A stretch of DNA of 64,000 bases from an uncultured Desulfovibrio sp. (GCA_934546745.1 CAKTDV010000013.1:9585-73584), one strand, 5' to 3'; shown: positions 1 to 8,416, counted from the first letter of the stretch. Numbers and translations are program-made. The notes: a model not told the origin generated them from the letters alone.

Positions 1-66
1 TACCTTAAAAAGAAAGATATTCAGCGTTATCGCGCACTGATTGAAAAGCTGGGCCTGCGCAAGTAA
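1..66 (+). CDS. rpsO: 30S ribosomal protein S15, C-terminal end (partial)
   Basis: The first 22 codons are open in frame 1 and read as the conserved S15 tail (YLKKKDIQRYRALIEKLG, then LRK and a stop). S15 binds 16S rRNA in the small subunit. The start lies outside the window. The rpsO-pnp order is the usual bacterial arrangement and supports the call. Confidence 0.93.
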   Translation, partial: YLKKKDIQRYRALIEKLGLRK

Positions 67-79
67 GACCTGGAGACGG

Positions 80-105
80 AAGGGGGGGGCTTGCGCCTCC
101 CCTTT
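80..105 (+). terminator. G-rich/C-rich hairpin after rpsO
   Basis: AAGGGGGGGGC can fold on GCCTCCCCTT across a TTGC loop, giving about 11 pairs including wobbles. There is no good U-run after it, so it may be a weak terminator or an RNA-processing hairpin between rpsO and pnp. Confidence 0.4.
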
Positions 106-199
106 GCCGTGTCTGCCGGAGAACCTGATCCGGCGGCGTGGCAGCCGGAAAATTGGGGAGCGGTGTCACCTTGAAAAGAGGGCCGCTCTGGCGGACGCG

Positions 200-283
200 A
201 GAGCGGACGCCCGTGTCCGCGCGCGAGGAACGCCCGCGGGCGGCGTCGCTTTTGCATTGACAACGTTCAAAAGCGGAATGCTT
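200..283 (+). repeat. Family B leader element, copy B0 (before pnp)
   Basis: Starts with AGAGCGGACGCCCG, as copy B1 does, and contains CGCTTTTG ... CAAAAGCG followed by GGAATGCT. It fills much of the 306-base rpsO-pnp gap. Its palindrome is shorter than in B1-B3, because the AAAT/ATTT part is lost. The rest of the gap holds only the pnp ribosome-binding site (AAGGAA, about 366). Confidence 0.6.
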
Positions 284-372
284 TAACACAAGAAGGGGGG
301 TCCGGACGAAACAGGCGGCGCGGCTGCCCGTTTTGGGCGGAATCCCCTTCGTTTGCGAAGTAAGGAATCCCC

Positions 373-2604
373 ATGTTGCAAGACATTTTTGCTCCTACCC
401 GTGTGACCGCCACTGTCGGCGGTAAGGAAGTCATCTTCGAGACGGGCCGCCTTGCCAATCAGGCGCACGGCGCCGTTTGGGTGCAGTGCGGCGGCACGGT
501 CGTCCTTGTCACGGTCTGCTCCCAGCCGCTGGAGTTTGACAAGGGCTTTTTCCCCCTGACGGTGGAATATTCCGAGAAAATGTACGCCGCCGGCCGTATC
601 CCCGGCAGCTTTTTCCGCCGGGAAATCGGCCGCCCCTCGGAGCGGGAGACGCTGGTGTCCCGTCTTATTGATCGCCCCATCCGTCCCCTGTTCCCCAAGG
701 GCCTCAAAGAGGACGTGCAGGTGCTGGCGAGCGTCATTTCCGCCGATCAGGAAAACGAATCGGACGTGCTGGCTCTGACGGGCGCGTCGGCGGCGGTGAT
801 GCTTTCACCGCTGCCTTTTGAGGGCCCCGTGGCGGGCGGGCGCATCGGCCGCGTGAATGGACAGTTTGTCCTCAACCCGTCGTTTGAGGAACAGAAAAAC
901 AGCGATCTTGACATTGTCTTCGCCGCCAGCGCCGACGCACTGACCATGGTGGAAGGCGACGCGTTGTTTGTGCCTGAAGACGTTATCATTGACGCCCTTG
1001 AATGGGGGCGCTGCCAAATCCAGCCTCTGATCGAGGCGCAGCTCAGGCTGCGGGAGCTGGCTGGCAAACCCAAGATGGCCTTTACGCCGCATGAGGAAAA
1101 TGTCACGCTGGCGGAGCGTGTGCGCGAGCTGGCTACGGAGGCCGGTATTGAGGACGCCCTGCGCGTTCCTGAAAAACTGGCGCGCAAGGACGCCCGCAAG
1201 GCCGTGAGGGACAAGGTGATGGACGCGCTCAAAAACGATCCCGCCTGGGCGGAAGACGAGACGGCGCTCAGGGAGTGCGCCGATATTCTGGGCGATCTGG
1301 AAAAGAAGATCGTGCGTGCGCGCATCGTCAACGAAGGGACGCGCATTGATGGCCGCAAGGTCAACGAGGTGCGCCCCATTCAGATCCAGACGGGCGTTCT
1401 GCCGCGCGCCCACGGATCCGCCCTTTTCCGGCGCGGGGAAACCAAGTCGCTGGTCGTGACCACGCTGGGATCGTCCACGGACGAACAGCGTGTGGACAGT
1501 CTGGCGGGCGACGTGACCAAGCGTTTTATGCTGCATTACAACTTTCCGCCTTTCTGCGTCGGCGAGGTCAAGCCCGTGCGCGTGTCCCGCCGGGAAATCG
1601 GGCATGGCGCGCTGGCTGAAAAGTCGCTGCGTCCCATTCTGCCCGTGGATGCGGACTTTCCCTTTACCTTGCGCGTCGTGGCCGAAACCCTGGAGTCCAA
1701 CGGTTCGTCTTCCATGGCCGCCGTATGCGGCGGATCGCTTTCGCTGATGGATGCGGGCGTCCCCGTTGCCGCGCCTGTGGCGGGGGTGGCCATGGGCCTG
1801 ATCAAGGAAGGCGGCAAGTTTATCGTGCTGACCGACATTCTTGGCGATGAGGACGCCCTTGGCGACATGGACTTCAAGATTGCCGGAACTGCCGAAGGCG
1901 TGACCGGCGTACAGATGGACATCAAGATTACCGGTCTGACGACGGACATCATGCGTGCCGCCATGCGTCAGGCGCATGAGGGCCGTCTGCATATTCTGGG
2001 GGAAATGGCCAAAGTCATTGCCGAACCCCGCGGGGAACTGTCGCGTTTTGCGCCGCAGCATGCCGAAATTTTCGTGAATCCTGATATTATCCGCCTGATC
2101 ATCGGCCCTGGGGGCAAGAATATCAAGGCCATCACCACGGCCACCGGCGCGTCCGTGGATATTGAGGACTCCGGCCGCGTCTCCATCTTTGCGCCGACGG
2201 CGGATGCGCTGGAAAAGGCCCGTGAGATGATCTGCTATTACGATCAACGCCCTGAAATCGGCCGTAACTACCAGGCAAAGGTCAAGAAAATTCTGGAAAT
2301 CGGCGTGATTGTGGAAGTGCTGCCCAATGTGGAAGCGCTTGTGCATGTGTCCCAGCTGGACGTGAACCGCGTGGAACAGCCCGGCGATGTGGCCCGTGTG
2401 GGCGAGGACATGACCGTCAAGGTCGTGGAGATCAACGGCGACCGTATCCGCGCCAGCCGTAAGGCTGTGCTGCTGGAAGAACAGGGCCATGCCTGGACTC
2501 CTGAGGATACCGCCCGCCCCCAGCGCGATCGGGGAGATCGTGGCGAACGTGGCGATCGGCATGGCCGTGGAGGACGTGAACGCCGCGACCGCGATCGCCG
2601 CTAG
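373..2604 (+). CDS. pnp: Polyribonucleotide nucleotidyltransferase (PNPase)
   Basis: Cytoplasmic 3'-5' phosphorolytic exoribonuclease of mRNA turnover. At 743 aa it has the usual length. Two RNase PH-like domains (about 10-145 and 325-460), a KH domain with IIGPGGKNIKAIT (about 575) and an S1 domain (about 620-690) are visible in order, then an Arg/Gly/Asp-rich tail (RGDRGERGDRHGRGG) of the kind used for RNA or degradosome contacts. The ATG sits 5 bases after AAGGAA. It follows rpsO as usual. A family B leader lies upstream, and the stop codon overlaps the start of another family B copy. Confidence 0.97.
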   Translation: MLQDIFAPTRVTATVGGKEVIFETGRLANQAHGAVWVQCGGTVVLVTVCSQPLEFDKGFFPLTVEYSEKMYAAGRIPGSFFRREIGRPSERETLVSRLIDRPIRPLFPKGLKEDVQVLASVISADQENESDVLALTGASAAVMLSPLPFEGPVAGGRIGRVNGQFVLNPSFEEQKNSDLDIVFAASADALTMVEGDALFVPEDVIIDALEWGRCQIQPLIEAQLRLRELAGKPKMAFTPHEENVTLAERVRELATEAGIEDALRVPEKLARKDARKAVRDKVMDALKNDPAWAEDETALRECADILGDLEKKIVRARIVNEGTRIDGRKVNEVRPIQIQTGVLPRAHGSALFRRGETKSLVVTTLGSSTDEQRVDSLAGDVTKRFMLHYNFPPFCVGEVKPVRVSRREIGHGALAEKSLRPILPVDADFPFTLRVVAETLESNGSSSMAAVCGGSLSLMDAGVPVAAPVAGVAMGLIKEGGKFIVLTDILGDEDALGDMDFKIAGTAEGVTGVQMDIKITGLTTDIMRAAMRQAHEGRLHILGEMAKVIAEPRGELSRFAPQHAEIFVNPDIIRLIIGPGGKNIKAITTATGASVDIEDSGRVSIFAPTADALEKAREMICYYDQRPEIGRNYQAKVKKILEIGVIVEVLPNVEALVHVSQLDVNRVEQPGDVARVGEDMTVKVVEINGDRIRASRKAVLLEEQGHAWTPEDTARPQRDRGDRGERGDRHGRGGRERRDRDRR

Positions 2605-2700
2605 AGCGGACGCCCGCGCCCAGAGGAAAAACACGTTTTCTCTCTGTGCGCGGGCAGTGCCGCTTTTGAAATTGAGCCATTTCAAAAGCAACATGCTCCA
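2603..2700 (+). repeat. Family B leader element, copy B1 (after pnp)
   Basis: Begins at the pnp stop codon with AGAGCGGACGCCCG. It holds an outer stem (CCCGCGC ... GCGCGGG around GAAAA/TTTTC) and then the 11-base palindrome GCTTTTGAAAT / ATTTCAAAAGC with a 6-base loop, and ends in ACATGCTCCA just before the GGGAGG ribosome-binding site of the next gene. It is the most complete copy of the family. Confidence 0.7.
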
Positions 2701-2711
2701 GGGAGGGGCAT

Positions 2712-3689
2712 ATGGCGAAAAAGACAGGCAAGGCAGGCCAGAAGCGGGAGATGCGTACTTCCGAGAGCCCCGTCCAGGAAGCTGAGGCTGAGAAGGAAGT
2801 TTTGAGCGAGGAAGAAGCCCGCGCTCTTCTTGAAGGACGGGATCGTATCCACGCGGAAGCGCTGGGCCAGCAATGGGCCGTAGTGCTGGGCGGCAATCCC
2901 GCACAGATCATGCCCCAGGTCGTGGCGCAGGTTGTGGCCGAAGGAGGGACGCGTGCCGCGTGGCAATGGCTGACAGGCGATCAGGAGCATGTCGTCATGG
3001 CCTGGCCGCCGGATCAGCCCGTGCGTGCCGCCGTTGTCATGCGCGCGCGGGAGCGCGGCGGACAGTTCAAGCCGTGCGACGCCTTCCCCCTGCTGGAAGG
3101 CCTGCCCAATGATCTGACCGTGGCGGAGACGCATCCCTGGTCGGCCGGCAGCGGAGCCAATGTGGCTGTGACCATGATGGAAGGCAAAAATCCCATGTGG
3201 TTCTATGATCCCTTCTATCTGCGTGACAAGGGCGATCTGACGCCCGGCGTGACGCACACGTTTACGCTTGCCGGGCTGGCGCTCGGTGTGCGCAGGGCGC
3301 TGCTGGATGACGTCACCATCACCCAGGGGCCAGAGTATGACGCCCATGCCCTGCGTTGGCTGCGGGAACATCCCGGAAAGACGCGTCTGGATGTGCCGCC
3401 CTGCAAGGTGCCGCTCAATGGCAAGCATATGATTATGCCGGGGCGCGTGTTCGGCGAATATCAGATGCGCGCCTCCATTGAGGAGGTGCAGGAGGTGCGG
3501 CTGAACACAATGCCTCTGAAGCTGTTGCGTCTGTCGTTTCCTTTTCATGAACGGCCGCCGCTGTCGCTGCCTGTTTATGCTTCGGCAATGGTGCTGGGCG
3601 AGTATCAGCCCAAGGCCGGGGAAGACGTCGATCTCTATGTCTGGCTCCAGGGCCGTGTCATTGACTTTGATCCTCAGGAAGAGGCGTAG
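2712..3689 (+). CDS. Conserved hypothetical protein downstream of pnp
   Basis: 325 aa with an acidic, charged N-terminal 40 residues (AEAEKEVLSEEEARALL), then a compact soluble domain; no signal peptide, membrane segment or recognisable catalytic motif. GGGAGG lies 6 bases before the ATG. It probably follows pnp in one transcript, with family B element B1 in between, and a strong terminator follows it. I do not recognise the family; it resembles uncharacterised proteins of sulfate reducers, but that is an impression and not a search result. Confidence 0.8.
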   Translation: MAKKTGKAGQKREMRTSESPVQEAEAEKEVLSEEEARALLEGRDRIHAEALGQQWAVVLGGNPAQIMPQVVAQVVAEGGTRAAWQWLTGDQEHVVMAWPPDQPVRAAVVMRARERGGQFKPCDAFPLLEGLPNDLTVAETHPWSAGSGANVAVTMMEGKNPMWFYDPFYLRDKGDLTPGVTHTFTLAGLALGVRRALLDDVTITQGPEYDAHALRWLREHPGKTRLDVPPCKVPLNGKHMIMPGRVFGEYQMRASIEEVQEVRLNTMPLKLLRLSFPFHERPPLSLPVYASAMVLGEYQPKAGEDVDLYVWLQGRVIDFDPQEEA

Positions 3690-3704
3690 ATGCGGTGACA
3701 ACGG

Positions 3705-3743
3705 AAAAACAGGAAGGCCCTGTGCGGCCTTCCTGTTTTTTTT
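3705..3743 (+). terminator. Rho-independent terminator
   Basis: AAAACAGGAAGGCC pairs perfectly with GGCCTTCCTGTTTT and runs into eight T. It closes the pnp-downstream transcript. The A-rich left flank lets it work in both directions for the converging small gene. Confidence 0.9.
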
Positions 3744-3784
3744 ACCGCCCGCCAAGCGGCCTCATTTTCCCCTGTGAAACCGCC

Positions 3785-4195
3785 CTAGGCAGTGCCATAG
3801 AGGGGCGGCCGAAGTTTCTCAGGGCCACGGCCGATACAGTATATCTGGAGCGTGTAGGCGTTCTTGCCGCCGCAAAGAGGGCAGGCGTCTGTCATGAGCA
3901 GACAACCAGCGTCCAGTTCCAGCGGGTCGATGCCCGCGGCCTTGAGGATTTTTGCCGTGCGATCGCCTTCCCACACGACGGGCGCGCCGCAGCGGCTGCA
4001 TTCGACATAGAGCAGATCAACGTCAAAAGGGCGTGTTTCGGGGGGAATGGGTATCAGAATAACCCCTGTTTCCGGATCCCGGAGCCGTCTGTGGCGTCGG
4101 GAAAGAGGGCGGCGTTTACCGTAGGGGCGGAGGCCGCTCTTGCGCGGCAGTGTTCTGACGGCTACACTACCGCCATGGATGCGTCGTTTCGTCAT
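3785..4195 (-). CDS. Small Cys-rich (zinc-ribbon-like) hypothetical protein
   Basis: 136 aa if started at the ATG at 4195. The C-terminal half has two CxxC pairs, VECSRCGA (about 72) and DACPLCGG (about 107), a typical metal-binding ribbon. The N-terminal 40 residues are Arg/Lys rich. The start codon overlaps the mutL start region head-to-head by 21 bases, so a later non-ATG start is possible. The open frame extends further upstream through mutL only as a shadow. Function unknown. Confidence 0.6.
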   Translation of the reverse strand: MTKRRIHGGSVAVRTLPRKSGLRPYGKRRPLSRRHRRLRDPETGVILIPIPPETRPFDVDLLYVECSRCGAPVVWEGDRTAKILKAAGIDPLELDAGCLLMTDACPLCGGKNAYTLQIYCIGRGPEKLRPPLYGTA

Positions 4196-6175
4196 ATTTG
4201 TCTCTTGCCGCCTGAGTTGTGCAATCAAATTGCCGCGGGAGAGGTCGTGGAACGCCCCGCCAGCGTCGTCAAAGAACTGGTGGAAAACAGCCTGGACGCC
4301 GGAGCGGACGCTGTCGATGTGCGGCTTGACAACGGCGGACAGAGCCTGATCCGCGTACAGGACAACGGCGCGGGCATTGCCCGTGAGGAAATGCCACTGG
4401 CGCTGACGCGACATGCTACCAGCAAAATTGCGAGTTTGGAAGACCTGGAGCGGCTTTCTTCCTACGGTTTTCGCGGAGAGGCTCTGCCAAGCATTGCCTC
4501 TGTCTCCCAATTTTCCCTGACATCCACTGTTCGGAGGAGCGGCGGCATTGCCGGAGAAGCCTGGCGCATGGAGCTGGAGTTCGGCCGTACTGTCCATGAA
4601 GGTCCCGCCGCGCTGCATCAGGGGACGCTCATTGAGGTGCGGAATCTGTTTGCCAATGTTCCCGCGCGTCTTAAATTCCTAAAGACTCCGGCGACAGAAT
4701 TCAAGCGTGCGCAGGAGTGGCTGACACGGCTTGCCCTTGTACGTCCCCAGGTCGGTTTCCGCCTCTCTTCCGGGGGAGCTTCCGGCGAAGGGCGCGAATG
4801 TCTGCGCTTCCTGCCGGGGCAGGATGTGCGAACGCGCCTGGCCTCCATCTGGCCGGAGCTGATTATGGATGCCCTGCGTCCCTTTGACGGGGAACGGCAT
4901 GGCATCCGGGCGCATGGTTTTGCGGCGCTTCCCGAAGTTGCGCAATTGCGCGGCGATCGTATCCTTTTCTATGTCAATGGGCGTATCGTATCGGACAAAC
5001 GCCTGCTTGCGGCTGTGCGCGAGGCCTACAAGGGACGTCTGACAAGCAGGGATTATCCGCAGGTTATTCTTTTTGTGGAGATGGATGCCGCCGATGTGGA
5101 TGTCAATGTGCATCCCGCCAAGGCGGAAGTCCGGTTCCGTGACGAGGCCGCTGTTTTTTCCGCTGTGCTGCACGCTGTGCGGAGCGCCCTGTGTACGCCG
5201 CTGGAGGCGGCGGAGAGCGAGGCGGGCGTGTCCGGCGCTTCCGTTGAGGACAGGCAGGTGTCTCTCCCGCCTCCTCAGCCTCAGGGGTTTTGGGGAAGAG
5301 CGGATCGCGTTCCCCTTATGGAAAGCCGGTTCGATCGCGGCAATTCGCCCGCTGGCGACGCGTGGGAAGTGCGGCGGCGGGATGTCCCTCCCCTGTCACG
5401 GCCGCTTGAGAGTGATGCCGCGGCCGCTCCCTGTCTTACGCCTTCTTCCGGTCTTGCCGAAGAGCCTGCCGCGTATGGCGACGCTCTTCCCCTCCCCATG
5501 AAAGGGCCCGTCGCCTCGCCCGCCGCACAGCCATGCCGGGAACCTGAACCAGCTCTTCAGATTCCCGCTGTTCGCGAAAAGCCCTGTGAACCCTCTGCTG
5601 GCGGAGTCGCCGCAACACCGTTGCAGATAGGCGGTTTCAGCTATCTGGGGCAGGTTGCGGATACTTACCTTGTCCTGCGTGATCGCGAAGGCGCCTTGTT
5701 GCTGGTGGATCAGCATGCCGCCCACGAGCGGGTACTCTATGCGCGTTTACGGCAGGGCCTTTTCAGCGGAACAGGGCAATGTCTGGCCCTGCCGCTGGAA
5801 CTTTCCTTGCATCCTTCCGAACTGGAGCGCGCCTATGTGCTTCGGGAGACGCTGACGGGCATGGGCTTTGAGGTGGAGCTGGCGCAGGGAGTGCTGATGG
5901 TACGCGGTATTCCACCGAGTCTGAGCAGAGCCGAGGCGCGCGATTTCCTGCGTGAGGCCCTGGCTGGCCGTAAGAACGATCTGGCAGCTATGTTCATTTC
6001 TCTTGCCTGCAAGGGGGCCGTCAAGGCAGGGCAGCCTCTTACGCCTGATGAGGCGGCAGGTTTGTTACGGCAGTGGCTGGATACGCCGGATCGGGACTAT
6101 TGCCCGCATGGCCGCCCCGCTGTTTTGCGTTGGGACGCCGGGACGCTGGAGCGTTTTTTCAAGCGAAAACAGTAG
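4175..6175 (+). CDS. mutL: DNA mismatch repair protein MutL
   Basis: 666 aa. The GHKL ATPase domain is clear: KELVENSLDAG (about 35), DNGAGI (about 64) and YGFRGEALPSIASV (about 93). A long Pro/Ala-rich linker (about 350-480) leads to a C-terminal dimerisation and endonuclease-like domain with DQHAAHE (about 515), ACKGAVKAG and CPHGRP. The DQHA(X)2E(X)4E motif lacks its last Glu (Ala instead), so endonuclease activity is uncertain. MutL couples MutS to strand incision. The ATG at 4175 is chosen because the family starts at this point; the upstream open frame is not homologous. Confidence 0.95.
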   Translation: MDASFRHICLLPPELCNQIAAGEVVERPASVVKELVENSLDAGADAVDVRLDNGGQSLIRVQDNGAGIAREEMPLALTRHATSKIASLEDLERLSSYGFRGEALPSIASVSQFSLTSTVRRSGGIAGEAWRMELEFGRTVHEGPAALHQGTLIEVRNLFANVPARLKFLKTPATEFKRAQEWLTRLALVRPQVGFRLSSGGASGEGRECLRFLPGQDVRTRLASIWPELIMDALRPFDGERHGIRAHGFAALPEVAQLRGDRILFYVNGRIVSDKRLLAAVREAYKGRLTSRDYPQVILFVEMDAADVDVNVHPAKAEVRFRDEAAVFSAVLHAVRSALCTPLEAAESEAGVSGASVEDRQVSLPPPQPQGFWGRADRVPLMESRFDRGNSPAGDAWEVRRRDVPPLSRPLESDAAAAPCLTPSSGLAEEPAAYGDALPLPMKGPVASPAAQPCREPEPALQIPAVREKPCEPSAGGVAATPLQIGGFSYLGQVADTYLVLRDREGALLLVDQHAAHERVLYARLRQGLFSGTGQCLALPLELSLHPSELERAYVLRETLTGMGFEVELAQGVLMVRGIPPSLSRAEARDFLREALAGRKNDLAAMFISLACKGAVKAGQPLTPDEAAGLLRQWLDTPDRDYCPHGRPAVLRWDAGTLERFFKRKQ

Positions 6176-6186
6176 GAGGCGTGTCG

Positions 6187-6204
6187 TTTTTTTTTTTTTT
6201 TTTT
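6187..6204 (+). other. T18 homopolymer tract
   Basis: Eighteen consecutive T between mutL and glnS, followed by the palindrome TTTCACGTGAAA. It is not placed after a stem as a terminator would need. Tracts this long are length-unstable in replication. Confidence 0.9.
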
Positions 6205-6227
6205 CACGTGAAACGCTTCTCATGAAT

Positions 6228-6278
6228 GCCCGCGTCCCAGCGACAAGGGGAATGCCCTTTTGCAGCTGGGACGCGGGC
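6228..6278. terminator. Hairpin between convergent mutL and glnS
   Basis: GCCCGCGTCCCAGC pairs perfectly with GCTGGGACGCGGGC (14 pairs) over a 23-base loop that itself holds AAGGG / CCCTT. It sits between two converging genes and may stop both transcripts, though a U-run is missing on both sides. Confidence 0.55.
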
Positions 6279-6339
6279 GTCGGTGATGCATGCTCTCGTA
6301 CTGTTTCCGTGTGAAGAAAATATGATCGGCGGGGCAGTG

Positions 6340-8052
6340 TCAGTTCTTTTTTTCCTGCTTGGCCCAGCTGTCCCGCAGTGTGGTGGTGCGGTTGTAGACG
6401 GGCAGGGCTTCCGTGCTGTCCCTGTCTTTGCAGAAGTAGCCGAGGCGTTCAAACTGGACGGTCTGGCCGACGGGGGCCTGCGCCAGTGCGGGTTCTATGC
6501 GGGCATCAATTTCCCGGAGGGATGCGGGATTGATGGCATCGAGAAATGTTTGCCCTTCCGGCATGGCATTGGGGTTTTCCACGGCAAAAAGATGTTCGTA
6601 AAGGCGTACGCGGGCAGGGACGGCATGGGCCGCGGAAAGCCAGTGAATGGTTCCCTTGACCTTGCGGCCATCGGGGCTCTGACCGCCTTTGCTTTCCGGG
6701 TCGTAGACACAGCGGAGCTCCGTCACGTTGCCGCTGGCATCGGTGACAGCCTCTCTGCAGGTGATGAAGTAGGCGTAGCGCAGGCGGACTTCCGCACCGG
6801 GAGCAAGGCGGTGGAACTTTTTGGGCGGATCCATCCTGAAATCGTCGCGTTCAATGTAGAGCGTCCGGCTGAAGGGGACGGTGCGGGAACCGTAGGAAGC
6901 GTCTTCGGGGTGATAGGGCATCTCAAAGGTTTCCGTCAGATCCTCAGGATAGTTCTCGATAACGACCCTGATGGGATCAAGGACGGCCATGACGCGGGGA
7001 GCAACGGCATTGAGCCGTTCCCGGATGCAGAACTCCAGCATGGCATATTCCACTGTGGAGTCGGTACGGGCCACGCCGATGCGCGCGCAGAATTCACGGA
7101 TGGCTTCCGGCGGCACTCCACGACGGCGCAGGCCGCTCAGCGTGGGCATACGCGGATCGTCCCATCCGCGCACGTGATCTTCTTTGACGAGCTGGATGAG
7201 CTTGCGCTTGGAAAGGACGGTGTGCGTCAGGCCAAGACGGGCGAATTCGATCTGCCGCGGGTGATAGAGCCCCAGCGTATCCAGAATCCAGTCGTAAAGT
7301 TCCCGGTTATTGTCAAATTCCAGCGTACATAAAGAGTGGGTGATTCCTTCCATGGAATCGGACAGACAGTGTGTAAAGTCGTACATGGGATAGATGCACC
7401 ATGTATCGCCGGTACGGTGATGCCTTGCATGACGGATACGGTACAGCGTGGGATCGCGCATGATGATATTGGGGGATGCCATATCGATTTTCGCACGCAG
7501 GACGCGCGCGCCGTCGGGGAATTCCCCTGCCTTCATGCGGCGGAAGAGATCCAGGTTTTCTTCCGCGCTCCGGTTGCGCCAGGGGCTCTCTTTGCCGGGG
7601 CGCGTCAGCGTGCCCCGGTATTCGCGGATTTCTTCCGCGCTGAGATCATCCACATAGGCGCGTCCCATGATGATGAGCTGTTCCGCATAGCCGTAAAGGC
7701 TGTCGAAATAGTTGGAGGCATAAAATTCGCGATCTCCCCAGTCGCCGCCGAGCCAGCGCACATCCTCGCGTATGGAGTCCACATATTCCACATCTTCCTT
7801 TATGGGGTTCGTGTCGTCAAAGCGCAGGTTGCACAGGCCGCCGAATTCGCGTGCCACGCCAAAGTTCAGGCAGATGGATTTGGCATGGCCCAGATGAAGA
7901 TAGCCGTTGGGTTCCGGTGGAAAGCGGGTATGCACCCGCCCGTTGAACGTTTCGGAGGCGTTGTCGTCCATGATGCGGGCGCGGATGAAATCCACGGGCC
8001 TTTCGTTCTCCGTCGCGGGGGCGGTTATTGCTGTTTTTTGCCTGTCATTCAT
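6340..8052 (-). CDS. glnS: Glutaminyl-tRNA synthetase
   Basis: 570 aa class I synthetase that charges tRNA-Gln in the cytoplasm. Visible motifs are the HIGH signature in PPEPNGYLHLGHAKS (about 46), the conserved FDDTNP (about 80), and the KMSKS-like VLSKRKL (about 272); the C-terminal anticodon-binding beta-barrels follow. The ATG at 8052 is preferred to the longer open frame because GGGAG lies just upstream and the extension is not family-like. Single gene, divergent from family A element A1. Confidence 0.96.
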   Translation of the reverse strand: MNDRQKTAITAPATENERPVDFIRARIMDDNASETFNGRVHTRFPPEPNGYLHLGHAKSICLNFGVAREFGGLCNLRFDDTNPIKEDVEYVDSIREDVRWLGGDWGDREFYASNYFDSLYGYAEQLIIMGRAYVDDLSAEEIREYRGTLTRPGKESPWRNRSAEENLDLFRRMKAGEFPDGARVLRAKIDMASPNIIMRDPTLYRIRHARHHRTGDTWCIYPMYDFTHCLSDSMEGITHSLCTLEFDNNRELYDWILDTLGLYHPRQIEFARLGLTHTVLSKRKLIQLVKEDHVRGWDDPRMPTLSGLRRRGVPPEAIREFCARIGVARTDSTVEYAMLEFCIRERLNAVAPRVMAVLDPIRVVIENYPEDLTETFEMPYHPEDASYGSRTVPFSRTLYIERDDFRMDPPKKFHRLAPGAEVRLRYAYFITCREAVTDASGNVTELRCVYDPESKGGQSPDGRKVKGTIHWLSAAHAVPARVRLYEHLFAVENPNAMPEGQTFLDAINPASLREIDARIEPALAQAPVGQTVQFERLGYFCKDRDSTEALPVYNRTTTLRDSWAKQEKKN

Positions 8053-8129
8053 AGGAGGTCTCCCTCTCTGCTGGCGCGGCGGCGCGTTGAGATTTTCAAG
8101 CCGCAGCCGTCCCATAGGGCGGCCAGAAC

Positions 8130-8262
8130 TGTCCGCGTTGCCGGGCGGCTTGCCTCTTCCTGAAGGAGTGGCGGCTGAAAAGGGTTTTTACCGGCGTTGC
8201 CGCCGTGTCAAGAACATCTTTCCCCCTGAAGGAGGAGGTTTCAGACCACAAAGGGCTTTTTG
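8130..8262 (+). repeat. Family A leader element, copy A1
   Basis: A long copy. It has a 5' module (GTCCGCGTTGCCGGGCGGCT), then CCGGCGTTGCCGCCGTGTCAA, a C-rich/G-rich hairpin (CCCCCTGAAGGAGG), GGTTTCAGACCACAAAGGG and a start-codon context ending TTTTTGATG. The 5' module is shared with copies A4 and A5. It fills most of the gap between glnS and tRNA-Ser. Confidence 0.75.
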
Positions 8263-8355
8263 ATGAAAGCCGCTGAGGAACAGAAATTTTTATGCTATGT
8301 CGCGCGTACGGTCAACGCGGGAGCTTGCGGAGATTTTTTTGAACAATCTTCTTGA
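8263..8355 (+). CDS. Putative 30-aa small protein behind leader A1
   Basis: The ATG provided by leader A1 opens a 30-codon frame (starts MKAAEEQKFLCYVARTV, ends FFEQSS, TGA). The ribosome-binding site is the element's AAAGGG. The stop codon overlaps the -35 of the tRNA-Ser promoter. It could be a genuine small protein, a leader peptide, or the remnant of a gene deleted up to the tRNA. No family recognised. Confidence 0.35.
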   Translation: MKAAEEQKFLCYVARTVNAGACGDFFEQSS

Positions 8356-8380
8356 CAGAAAGAGGGCAAATGCGTATAGT
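8352..8380 (+). promoter_or_regulatory. Promoter of tRNA-Ser
   Basis: TTGACA, 17 bases, TATAGT: a near-consensus sigma-70 promoter ending 36 bases before the mature 5' end of the tRNA. Confidence 0.8.
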
Positions 8381-8416
8381 CCATTTCTGTTCAGCTACTA
8401 GAAAAGTAGCTGCTCT

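Noticed and set aside
257..285. TTGACA with GCTTTA as a promoter for pnp
   Set aside because: The -10 is poor and the TTGACA falls in the loop of the family B palindrome; it may be chance.
805..2904. 699-codon open frame on the minus strand across pnp
   Set aside because: It is an antisense shadow of pnp caused by GC-rich codon structure; pnp itself has all family motifs.
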